Assembly: GCA_900552925.1 (NCBI GenBank)
Contig: USBH01000119.1
Coordinates: 1 to 5,574 of the forward strand
Source of the DNA: an uncultured Oscillospiraceae bacterium
Lineage (GTDB): Bacteria; Bacillota; Clostridia; Oscillospirales; Acutalibacteraceae
DNA: 5,574 nucleotides
Direction: 5' to 3'
Under the pieces are notes generated by a model. It worked only from the letters and a program-made list of their open reading frames with translations. It did not search any database and was not told the DNA's origin. This document shows positions 1 through 5,525 of the stretch, piece by piece (position 1 is the first letter of the stretch; every line of letters starts with the position of its first letter). The position numbers and the translations under genes were made by a program.

Positions 1-31
1 GTCGGCAGCGTCAGATGTGTATAAGAGACAG
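1..31 (+). other. Nextera Read 1 transposase adapter (sequencing artefact)
   Basis: The window opens with gtcggcagcgtc followed by agatgtgtataagagacag. The second part is the 19-bp Tn5 mosaic end used in Illumina Nextera libraries, and the first part is the Read 1 primer tail lacking its first two bases. It is not genomic. Translated in the forward direction it gives the MCIRDR peptide, a familiar contaminant in protein databases. Genomic sequence begins at about base 32, so the ABC transporter gene is cut here by the library construct and not by a natural deletion. Confidence 0.98.
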
Positions 32-1571
32 GTTCATGAATTTCACGCATAATATCGTTTTCGCTCTCCACATCGATGTTGGAGGTGGCTTCATCAAAAA
101 TATAGACAGGGCTGTCATGCAAAAGCGCCCTTGCAAGCGCCAGCCGCTGGCACTGCCCGCCCGAAAGATTGGACGCTTTTTCCAAAAGCCGGGTATCCAG
201 CCCCTGTTCCGCTTTTAAAAATTCTGCGAGGTTTACCCGGGAAAGCACTGCCCACAGTTCTTCATCGGAAGCGCCGGGTTTTCCCATAAGCAGGTTCTCC
301 CGCACCGTGCCCTTGAACAGGTAGCTTTGGTGGCTGATATAGGTGATGTTTCGCAGAAGGCTTTCTTCCTGAATGGAGGAAAGGGGCACGCCGCCCACCG
401 AAACGCTTCCGGTATATCCTTTGTTTCTTCCCATCAGGATCGAAGCCAGTGTGGATTTACCGCAGCCGCTTTCTCCCACCAGCGCCGTAAAGCTGCCCTG
501 CGGGAAGGTAAGATCAACGCTATGGAGGATCTCCCGGTCCGGCTCATAGGAGAAGGAGAGACCGGAACAGCGGATGGTGTGTCCCGAAGGAAAGCTTTCG
601 GTGATTTCCGGCTTGGTTTCTTCTAAATCCAGCAGTCGGAAAATCTTGTCGCTGGCCGCCATGCCGTTCATGGCAATATGGAAAAAGGAACCCAGCTGCC
701 GCATGGGAATAAAGAAATCCGCCGCCAGCAGGATAATCAGCAGACATCCCTCAAGAGAAACTCCTCCGCTCTGGTACTGGGTCACCGCCATGATGACGCC
801 CAGTGCCGCACCGCCGTACGCGATCAGGTCCATAATGGTGATGGAGTTTAACTGCATGGTCAGCACCTTCATGGTGATCTTTCGGAATTTTTCCGCCTGC
901 TCGTTCATTTCCTGCTGTTTAAACGCATCCGCCTGATAGATTTTGAGAGTGGTGAGCCCCTGCAAATTTTCAAGGAAAGTGTCGCCCAATTCCGTATACT
1001 GTCCCCAGTATTTAGAGAGCAGTTTTTTGGCCCAGGTCTGCACCGCCGCAATGGCTACAGGGATCAGCGGCACGCAGATAAGCAGCACTACCGCCGCCGC
1101 GACATTCACAAAACACAGTACGATAAACAGTGTGAGCGGCGCCAGCATGGCATAGAAAAACTGCGGCAGATACGCGCCGAAATACGTCTCGAGCTGGTCG
1201 ACGCCCTCCACGGCCACCTGCACGATCTCGGAGGTTCGGACCTGCTCCCTGTAGGCGGCGCCGAGGCGCAGCAGCTTTTCATAGATCTGCGCGCGCAGCG
1301 TCTTCTTGACCGCCTTGGAGGAAAGGTACCCCATGCGGGCGGCGCCCGTCGTACATGCGAAGCGGACCGCCACCGCGGCCACGGCCGCAAGCGCCGTCCT
1401 GAGGAAGTACCGGCCGTCCGCCCGGCCCGCAAAAAGCCCGGCCAGAAGCATCGTGACCGAAGCCATCATGCCGATATTCGCAAGCAAAGAAAGCCACTGC
1501 AGCAGGACGTTCCCCGCTATGTATTTTCTGCTCTCGCCGACCGTTCCGATCAGCCGCCTGTTGATCATCAT
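32..1571 (-). CDS. ABC exporter half-transporter (fused permease + ATPase, CydC/CydD-like), C-terminus missing
   Basis: This is an uninterrupted reading frame of 513 codons that runs into the adapter. Family members usually have about 570-590 residues, so roughly the last 60-75, including the H-loop, are absent. Residues ~20-290 form the type-1 exporter membrane domain, with hydrophobic segments near 21-48, 56-74, 137-155, 157-178, 243-263 and 271-290. Residues ~330-513 form the nucleotide-binding domain: Walker A GESGCGKST (366-374, Lys372), Q-loop Gln415 in YISHQSYLF, signature LSGGQ (469-473), Walker B VYIFDE (489-494, catalytic Glu494) and D-loop SNID. All visible catalytic residues are intact, so ATP-driven export across the cytoplasmic membrane is expected. 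The substrate is unknown: the family includes CydDC-type thiol exporters, drug exporters and some siderophore transporters. Such halves usually work as dimers, and a partner gene may lie just beyond the left edge. The start at 1571 is chosen because AAGGCGG (1580-1586) lies 8 nt upstream; ATG at 1568 is the alternative. GC content and codon use change near residue 130. Confidence 0.93.
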
Positions 1572-1644
1572 AAAAGAAACCGCCTTTTCCGTATATTTCC
1601 GCTTCCCGCAAACCGCAGCCGAAAGGGAGGTTGCTCTGCGTCAA

Positions 1645-1664
1645 AAGTTAGTTTATTCTAACTT
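1645..1664. promoter_or_regulatory. Palindromic operator candidate 1 (TTAG-N6-CTAA) in ABC transporter leader
   Basis: The sequence aagttagtttattctaactt is a perfect inverted repeat with 7-bp arms and a 6-bp spacer. Its core TTAG-N6-CTAA and the following ctt are repeated in a second site 45 bp away, which argues for a protein-binding operator rather than a chance palindrome. It lies about 75 bp upstream of the ABC start codon and well downstream of the predicted transcription start. In RNA it could also form a 7-bp A/U-rich stem followed by UUUU. The regulator is unknown. The core resembles half-sites of DtxR-type metal regulators, but the spacing differs from the classical DtxR box. Confidence 0.6.
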
Positions 1665-1678
1665 GCAAGGCAACAAAC

Positions 1679-1704
1679 AGCCACCGCTTGAATTAGCGAT
1701 GGCT
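1679..1704 (-). promoter_or_regulatory. Stem-loop in the ABC transporter 5' leader, overlapping operator 2
   Basis: Read on the minus strand, AGCCATCGC and GCGGTGGCT flank an 8-nt loop and can pair over all 9 positions as RNA, with one U-G wobble. The stem lies just after the predicted transcription start. It is followed by GTTTGTTGCC, which is only mildly U-rich, so a classical terminator is unlikely. It shares bases with the TTAG-N6-CTAA site, so the two signals cannot be separated by inspection. It may stabilise or attenuate the transcript, or arise simply from the operator plus chance. Confidence 0.45.
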
Positions 1705-1709
1705 AACTT
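1690..1709. promoter_or_regulatory. Palindromic operator candidate 2 (TTAG-N6-CTAA) next to the ABC promoter
   Basis: The sequence gaattagcgatggctaactt contains ttagc-gatg-gctaa, a perfect 5-bp-arm palindrome. The TTAG-N6-CTAA spacing and the trailing ctt match candidate 1 exactly, while the inner six bases differ. It starts only a few bases downstream of the predicted transcription start, where a bound repressor would block initiation or early elongation. The 45-bp offset between the two sites is about four helical turns. Confidence 0.6.
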
Positions 1710-1719
1710 TGTTTTCTAT

Positions 1720-1748
1720 AGTGTACCACAGCCCGCGCGCGCTGTCAA
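1720..1748 (-). promoter_or_regulatory. Predicted sigma-A promoter of the ABC transporter
   Basis: On the minus strand, TTGACA (1743-1748) is separated by exactly 17 bp from TACACT (1720-1725), giving a perfect -35 and a 4-of-6 -10 element. Transcription would begin near 1712-1714 and leave a leader of about 140 nt before the start codon. The first part of that leader contains the stem-loop and both TTAG-N6-CTAA sites. The ABC gene therefore appears to have its own regulated promoter rather than depending on read-through from the ATPase. Confidence 0.65.
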
Positions 1749-1898
1749 TGACCGGACGGCAAACTTTTTCCGCCCGGCGGGAAACCGGATGGCGGCGCAG
1801 CACGGACACGCATGCAAACCCGCGGGGAGCCCGGGCCGCTTTCCTCCGCAAAAGACCGCACAGACCGGAAAACGCAGCCGAAACACAGAGGCCGTCCC
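1749..1898. other. Intergenic region between ATPase stop and ABC promoter, no gene seen
   Basis: I find no credible gene or RNA here. A 74-codon minus frame starting at 1917 crosses it but lacks a ribosome binding site and runs through the ABC promoter and operators. Several short GC-rich inverted repeats exist, for example CCGC/GCGG near 1770-1780. None is followed by a T-tract on the minus strand, so I see no clear terminator for the ATPase gene. Some read-through into the ABC gene is possible. Confidence 0.5.
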
Positions 1899-3776
1899 TT
1901 ATTTTCTCTTTCTCCATTTCAGCAGCAGCGCCGAGTTGATGATCACAAGCACGGAGCCCGCGTTGTGGACCAGCGCGCCGACGACGGGGTTCAGAATACC
2001 CGTGATCGCGAGGACGATGGCCAGAAAGTTCAACCCCATCGAGAACGACAGGTTCAGCTTGATCGTCGTCATCATCCGCTTGGAGAGCGCGATCAGGTGC
2101 GGCAGCTCCTTGACCTCATCGTCGACGAGCGCGATGTCCGCCGCATCCACGGCGATGTCGCTGCCGACGCCGCCCATCGCGATGCCCACCATCGCCTTTT
2201 TGAGTGCCGGCGCGTCGTTGATGCCGTCGCCGATCATGCAGACCGGCTCGCCGCCGTTCTGGTATCCGTCGATATAGCGCAGCTTGTCTTCGGGCAGGCA
2301 GTTGGCGTGCACCTCGCGGATGTGAAGCTGCGACGCGATGCTGCGCGCCGCGTTCTCGTGGTCGCCCGTCAGCAGGACCGGCTCCACGCCGGTGCGCTGC
2401 AGCGCCTCGATCGTCGCGGCGCTCTCCGCACGGAGCGTATCCGCCAGCGCAATGTAGCCCGTAAGGCAGCCGTCCGCCGCAATAAAAATCACGGTGCAGC
2501 CCTGCTGCCTGTACTGCGCGGCCTCCGCCTCGCAGGATACGGCGATCCCGTTTTCGGCGAGCAACTCCGCATTGCCGGCCAGCACGCGCTTTCCGGAGAC
2601 CGTGGCCTCCACGCCGCGGCCCGGCACCATTTTGAAGTCCGCCGCGTCTACCGGCTGCGCCGCGTTGCTCTGCCGGAAGCTGCGCACGACCGCCTTGCCG
2701 AGCGGATGCTCCGAAAGCTGCTCGGCCGCGGCCGCCAGCGCGTAGACTTCGCTTTCCCTGTACGCGTCGGACGCGCGCCGCACCGCGACCACCTGCGGCG
2801 TGCCGTACGTCAGCGTGCCGGTTTTGTCAAAGGCGACCTTTCTGACCTTCGCAAGGCGCTCCAGCGCATCGCCGGCGCGCACCAGAAAGCCGTGCTTCGT
2901 GGCGTTCCCGATCGCCGCCATGATCGCCGTCGGCGTCGCGAGCACCAGCGCGCAGGGGCAGAACACGACGAGGATCGTGACGGCGCGGATGATCTCGCCG
3001 CTGATCGCCCAGGTCAGCGCGGCGGCGGTCAGGGCGATCACGACGATCCACGTTGCCCAGCGGTCCGCAAGGCCGACGATCTTCGCCTTTCCGGCGTCCG
3101 CCGACTGGACGAGCTGGATCATGCGCTGGATCGAGCTGTCCTCGCCGACGCGCGTGGCCTCCATTTCAAACGCGCCGAACTGGTTGACCGTGCCGCTGAA
3201 AACCGGGTCGCCCGCGGCCTTGTCCACCGGCAGCGATTCACCCGTCATCACCGCCTGGTTGATCGAGGTCTGCCCCGAAAGAATCACGCCGTCCACCGGG
3301 ACGCTCTCGCCGGGCAGCACGCGCAGGCGGTCGCCGATCTTTACATGCTCGGCCGGCACGATCGTCTCGCCGCCATCCGTCAGAAGCCGCGCGGTCTGCG
3401 GCGTCAGGTGGACGAGCTTCTCGATGCCGGCCCGCGCCTTCGCGACGGTCAGGTCCTCGAGCAGCGCGCCGATCTGCATGATGAACGCGACCTCGCCTGC
3501 GGCGAAATCCTCGCCGATGCAGACCGAGGCGATCAGCGCGAGCGAAACGAGCACGTCGGCCTTGATGTCGAACGCCGTCACAAGGCCGATCACCGCCTCG
3601 AGAATAATTGGGACGCCGCACAGGATGATCGCCACCCAGGCGATGTCGAACGGAAAGGGTTGCACCTGCAAAAGGCTCAGCACCAGCGCCGCGCCGGAGA
3701 CACAGAGAAACGCAATGTCGCGCTTCGTGCCGCCCAGCTCGAGCAGCCATTCCAGCTTTTCAATCAGAGTCTTCAT
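1899..3776 (-). CDS. P1B-type heavy-metal-transporting ATPase, no N-terminal metal-binding domain
   Basis: This 625-residue protein has every core motif of a metal-exporting P1B ATPase in the cytoplasmic membrane. The actuator loop MTGES lies at 177-181, CPC in the metal-binding membrane helix at 273-275, DKTGT at 317-321 (phosphorylated Asp317), SEHPLGKA at 355-362 with the P1B His-Pro pair, TGD at 470-472 and GDGINDAP at 516-523. It begins directly with membrane helices and has no HMA or CxxC domain. The last two helices carry NLSFSMGLN (575-583) and HNAGS (604-608). They lack the YN / MxxSS pattern of Cu+ pumps, the Lys / DxG pattern of Zn/Cd pumps and the HEGS of the Co/Fe group. From memory, HN-x-[SG]-S resembles CtpC-like pumps (Mn/Zn), so the metal is unresolved. 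AGGAGG ends 5 nt before the ATG. The C-terminus WRKRK is a basic tail. The gene is monocistronic or leads its unit, with a CsoR/CstR-type operator in its promoter. Confidence 0.95.
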   Translation of the reverse strand: MKTLIEKLEWLLELGGTKRDIAFLCVSGAALVLSLLQVQPFPFDIAWVAIILCGVPIILEAVIGLVTAFDIKADVLVSLALIASVCIGEDFAAGEVAFIMQIGALLEDLTVAKARAGIEKLVHLTPQTARLLTDGGETIVPAEHVKIGDRLRVLPGESVPVDGVILSGQTSINQAVMTGESLPVDKAAGDPVFSGTVNQFGAFEMEATRVGEDSSIQRMIQLVQSADAGKAKIVGLADRWATWIVVIALTAAALTWAISGEIIRAVTILVVFCPCALVLATPTAIMAAIGNATKHGFLVRAGDALERLAKVRKVAFDKTGTLTYGTPQVVAVRRASDAYRESEVYALAAAAEQLSEHPLGKAVVRSFRQSNAAQPVDAADFKMVPGRGVEATVSGKRVLAGNAELLAENGIAVSCEAEAAQYRQQGCTVIFIAADGCLTGYIALADTLRAESAATIEALQRTGVEPVLLTGDHENAARSIASQLHIREVHANCLPEDKLRYIDGYQNGGEPVCMIGDGINDAPALKKAMVGIAMGGVGSDIAVDAADIALVDDEVKELPHLIALSKRMMTTIKLNLSFSMGLNFLAIVLAITGILNPVVGALVHNAGSVLVIINSALLLKWRKRK

Positions 3777-3789
3777 GTTGCCCTCCTTT

Positions 3790-3805
3790 ATACCCTATGG
3801 GGTAT
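3790..3805. promoter_or_regulatory. CsoR/CstR-like operator, copy A (perfect)
   Basis: ATACCC-TATG-GGGTAT is a perfect 6-bp inverted repeat with a 4-bp spacer. This is the TACCC-N4-GGGTA type of site bound by CsoR-family copper sensors and by the related persulfide sensor CstR in Firmicutes (family knowledge). It covers the predicted transcription start and lies directly upstream of the Shine-Dalgarno sequence, so a bound tetramer would block transcription of the ATPase. No CsoR-family gene is in the window. Confidence 0.75.
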
Positions 3806-3811
3806 GGGTAT

Positions 3812-3840
3812 ATTATACCCATAGAGGTATACGCTGTCAA
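3812..3840 (-). promoter_or_regulatory. Consensus sigma-A promoter of the metal ATPase
   Basis: On the minus strand, TTGACA (3835-3840) and TATAAT (3812-3817) are separated by exactly 17 bp, matching the consensus at all twelve positions. Transcription should start near 3804-3806 and give a very short leader of about 30 nt with AGGAGG at 3782-3787. Such a strong promoter is usually held off by a repressor, and two operator copies overlap it: one in the spacer and -10 region, one at the start site. Confidence 0.88.
3815..3830. promoter_or_regulatory. CsoR/CstR-like operator, copy B (one mismatch)
   Basis: ATACCC-ATAG-AGGTAT repeats copy A with one arm mismatch, 25 bp away. It occupies the spacer between the -35 and -10 elements and part of the -10 hexamer. 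The half-sites of copies A and B that face each other form a second palindrome at 3803-3823, with 10-bp arms around base 3813, centred on the -10 element. Several registers of repressor binding are therefore possible. Confidence 0.68.
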
Positions 3841-3850
3841 GGGAACACGC

Positions 3851-3878
3851 AAAAAAAGGCGGGCCATAACGGCCCGCC
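3851..3878 (-). terminator. Strong intrinsic terminator downstream of the zinc-ribbon membrane protein
   Basis: On the minus strand, GGCGGGCC (3871-3878) and GGCCCGCC (3858-3865) form a perfect 8-bp GC-rich stem with a 5-nt GTTAT loop, followed by seven T residues (3851-3857). It ends 86 nt after the stop of the upstream gene and just 10 bp before the -35 of the ATPase promoter. It therefore isolates the ATPase from upstream transcription. In the forward direction the stem is followed only by a weak T-rich stretch. Confidence 0.93.
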
Positions 3879-3963
3879 AGCATTGTTTTGGCGATGGATT
3901 CCGGCGCTGCGCGCCGCGAGAGCGCACGGCAACCGGAAGCTTTTTTATCTGCGGGAATCCGGC

Positions 3964-5340
3964 TTACGCCTGCGGCGTTTCCGTCATTTCCCGCACCTTT
4001 CTGTTGTAGTTGATGATGCAGATGCCGAAGATGATCTGCGCGCCGGCCGTGCAGATGCCGCTGAGCATCGCAAGCCAGCCCCGGAACACGAACGTGCCGT
4101 ACAGGTCGATCAGCGTGTATCCGGCCATGATGAAGCCGAGCACCGCCACAAACATGGAGGCCTTCTTCTGGAAGACGCCGGTCTCCACCGCGTGCTTTGC
4201 CGCATTCAGCGAGCCGATCACCTTGGCGCTGTAAACGATCAGGAGTGCGATCACCGCGAGAAGCGCCAGCAGGATGACGGCCAGCATCCCCATCACCGCG
4301 CCGACGGCATCTCCCGCATAGCTTCCACTGACCGAGGCCGCGGCGACCAGCACGATCACCAGCAGGATGACGAGCAGCAGCGCAAGCAGCGCGTAGCCGA
4401 CGATGCCCAGAATCTGCAGCACCTTGAGGATCGAGAAGCCCGAGGTCTTCAGATACGGGTCGCTGTGGTTCTTGCCGGACGCAAAGGTGATCCAGAGCGC
4501 AGCGACGCTGAGCGCCGAAAGGATCAGCCCCGGCAGCATCATGAGGAAGTTCGAGAGCATCGAACCGCGCTGCAGCATAAAGAGCTGGTACTGCAGGTCG
4601 TCAAGCTCCAGCGCGTAGTAAGCCTCCTGCGGCAGCATGCTGAAAATCCATGTGTAGTCGGTCGGGAGGAACGCCGAGATGATGCTGAGCAGGAAGCCCA
4701 GCGACACAAAAATCGTGCCGATCAGAAACAGCGGCGAAGAAGCGAGCGCTTTCAGCGCCTTGTGCACCGGTGTCAGCGGCCGGGCCTGCGGCTGTGCAGG
4801 CGCATACGGCGTCACCGGCGGCCGCACGTACGGGTTCTGCACATACGGCGCAGCCTGCGGCGGATACGGATTCTGCTGCGGACGCTGCGGGTATGTATAG
4901 GGCTGCGCCGGGGGCGCTGCCTGAGCCGGTGCGGTCTGCACCGGCGGCACAGGCGCGGGCTTCTCCGCAGGCGTAGGAGCTGCAGCGGGCACTGCCGGGG
5001 GCACCGTCTGGACCGGCGCGGATTGTACCGGCGGCACGGGCGCGGGCTTCTCCGCGGGCGCCGGAGCCGCGGCGGGCACTGCCGGGGGCGCCGTCTGGAC
5101 CGGCGCAGTCTGTACGGGCGACACGGGCGCGGGCTTCTCCGCAGGCACCGGAGCCACAGCGGGCGCTGCCGGGGGTGTCGTCTGGACCGGCGCAGTCTGT
5201 ACGGGCTGCGCCGCCGGTGCCGGTGCGGCAGGCTGCGCTTCCGGCGCAGCCGCCGCGGGCGTCTGCCCCGGCTGCAGGCCGCCGCAGACGCAGGGCGAGC
5301 CGTCCTCCGGAAGCTGTCTTCCACAATGGATACAATACAT
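3964..5340 (-). CDS. Zinc-ribbon-like, Pro/Ala-repeat multi-pass membrane protein, function unknown
   Basis: This 458-residue protein does not match a family to which I can assign a function. Residues 3-19 hold four cysteines, C3-x2-C6 and C17-x-C19, resembling the N-terminal zinc ribbon common in Firmicutes membrane proteins but with one residue fewer in the second knuckle. Residues ~22-190 are a low-complexity Pro/Ala/Val/Gln linker. It includes three copies of a 29-residue repeat (47-133), a partial fourth (134-146) and a Tyr-Pro rich stretch (147-180). Residues ~203-443 contain about six hydrophobic helices, near 203-225, 263-286, 307-335, 345-371, 395-413 and 421-444. The ~35-residue loop at 227-262 is rich in Tyr, Asp, Glu and Gln. 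The tail NYNRKVREMTETPQA is charged. No catalytic motif is visible. The gene lies 60 nt after the nagA-like stop and ends before a strong terminator, so it may be the last gene of that transcript. A scaffold or stress-related membrane protein is possible but is only a guess. Confidence 0.9.
   Translation of the reverse strand: MYCIHCGRQLPEDGSPCVCGGLQPGQTPAAAAPEAQPAAPAPAAQPVQTAPVQTTPPAAPAVAPVPAEKPAPVSPVQTAPVQTAPPAVPAAAPAPAEKPAPVPPVQSAPVQTVPPAVPAAAPTPAEKPAPVPPVQTAPAQAAPPAQPYTYPQRPQQNPYPPQAAPYVQNPYVRPPVTPYAPAQPQARPLTPVHKALKALASSPLFLIGTIFVSLGFLLSIISAFLPTDYTWIFSMLPQEAYYALELDDLQYQLFMLQRGSMLSNFLMMLPGLILSALSVAALWITFASGKNHSDPYLKTSGFSILKVLQILGIVGYALLALLLVILLVIVLVAAASVSGSYAGDAVGAVMGMLAVILLALLAVIALLIVYSAKVIGSLNAAKHAVETGVFQKKASMFVAVLGFIMAGYTLIDLYGTFVFRGWLAMLSGICTAGAQIIFGICIINYNRKVREMTETPQA
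4903..5202 (-). repeat. 87-bp in-frame tandem repeat, about 3.4 copies
   Basis: Each unit encodes 29 residues starting VQTAPVQT and containing PAEKPAPV. The units occupy 5116-5202, 5029-5115 and 4942-5028, with a 13-codon partial copy to 4903. The protein copies differ at only a few positions (Val/Ala/Thr before PAEK, Ser/Pro near the end, Thr/Ser after VQ). The DNA copies are also very similar, which suggests recent duplication by slippage or unequal recombination. Copy number may vary between strains, and short-read assembly may have collapsed or expanded it. Confidence 0.88.
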
Positions 5341-5347
5341 AGGACTT

Positions 5348-5354
5348 CCTTCCT
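5348..5354 (-). promoter_or_regulatory. Ribosome binding site that fixes the start of the zinc-ribbon protein
   Basis: AGGAAGG on the minus strand lies 7 nt before ATG at 5340. The frame stays open upstream to a TTG at 5400, but that would add 20 residues (beginning GNKRSNP) with no ribosome binding site at a proper distance, and it would place the start one base from the preceding stop codon. The zinc-ribbon Cys motif sits immediately after Met at 5340, as is usual for such proteins, so 5340 is preferred. Confidence 0.8.
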
Positions 5355-5400
5355 TTCTGATTCCCTCTATCCTGAGCGGATTGCTCCGCTTATTCCCCAA

Positions 5401-5525
5401 TCAGTGGTACACGGCGACGATTTCGAGATTCTCGTCGAGCACGACCAGGTCGGCCCGCTTGCCGACGGCAATGCTGCCGATCTCCTCGTCCATGCCGATC
5501 TCCTTGGCCGGCGTCAGCGTCATCG
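5401..5525 (-). CDS. nagA: C-terminal end of N-acetylglucosamine-6-phosphate deacetylase-like amidohydrolase (5' end missing)
   Basis: Only the last 40 codons and TGA are present; the adapter removes the remaining ~340. The fragment contains PAKEIG, then GSIAVGKRADLVVLDENLE, then a short final strand ending VAVYH. The pattern N/TPAK-x-[LI]G ... GSI-x-VGK-x-ADLVVLD closes the amidohydrolase fold and, in this form, is typical of NagA, the cytosolic enzyme that removes acetate from GlcNAc-6-phosphate during amino-sugar and peptidoglycan recycling. Catalytic residues lie in the missing part. Other amidohydrolases such as dihydroorotase or imidazolonepropionase share a similar tail, but the ending VVLDENLEIVAVY favours NagA. 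If the assignment holds, nagB or a sugar-sensing regulator could be expected upstream beyond the window. Confidence 0.72.

Noticed and set aside
1279..1644. 121-codon minus frame beginning TTG at 1644
   Set aside because: It overlaps the ABC gene in another frame. The ABC frame has a proper ATG with a ribosome binding site and conserved domain sequence, while this one has neither.
1768..1795. Possible terminator around CCGCCCGGCGGG
   Set aside because: Stable pairing is only about 4 bp, and the nearby T/A run lies on the wrong side for a minus-strand terminator.
1693..1917. 74-codon minus frame (MEKEKIRDG...) overlapping the ATPase 3' end
   Set aside because: It has no Shine-Dalgarno sequence, shows no recognisable domain and covers the ABC promoter and operator 2. 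It is probably non-coding.
3238..3750. Second minus-strand frame of 170 codons inside the ATPase, and other GC-rich overlapping frames such as 4601-5335 and 4812-5324
   Set aside because: These are shifted-frame shadows of the real genes, with Arg/Ala/Gly-rich low complexity and no start signals.
1812..3824. 670-codon forward open frame rich in Arg/His/Asp
   Set aside because: It lies antisense to the metal ATPase, whose motifs are complete. The long frame is a by-product of GC-rich codons. Its low-complexity composition has no domain and it has no ribosome binding site.
5375..5390. Stem-loop AGCGGA-GCAA-TCCGCT (minus strand) between nagA-like gene and next gene
   Set aside because: The 6-bp stem has a GNRA-type loop but no T-tract follows, so it is not a terminator. 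It is too short to call functional.
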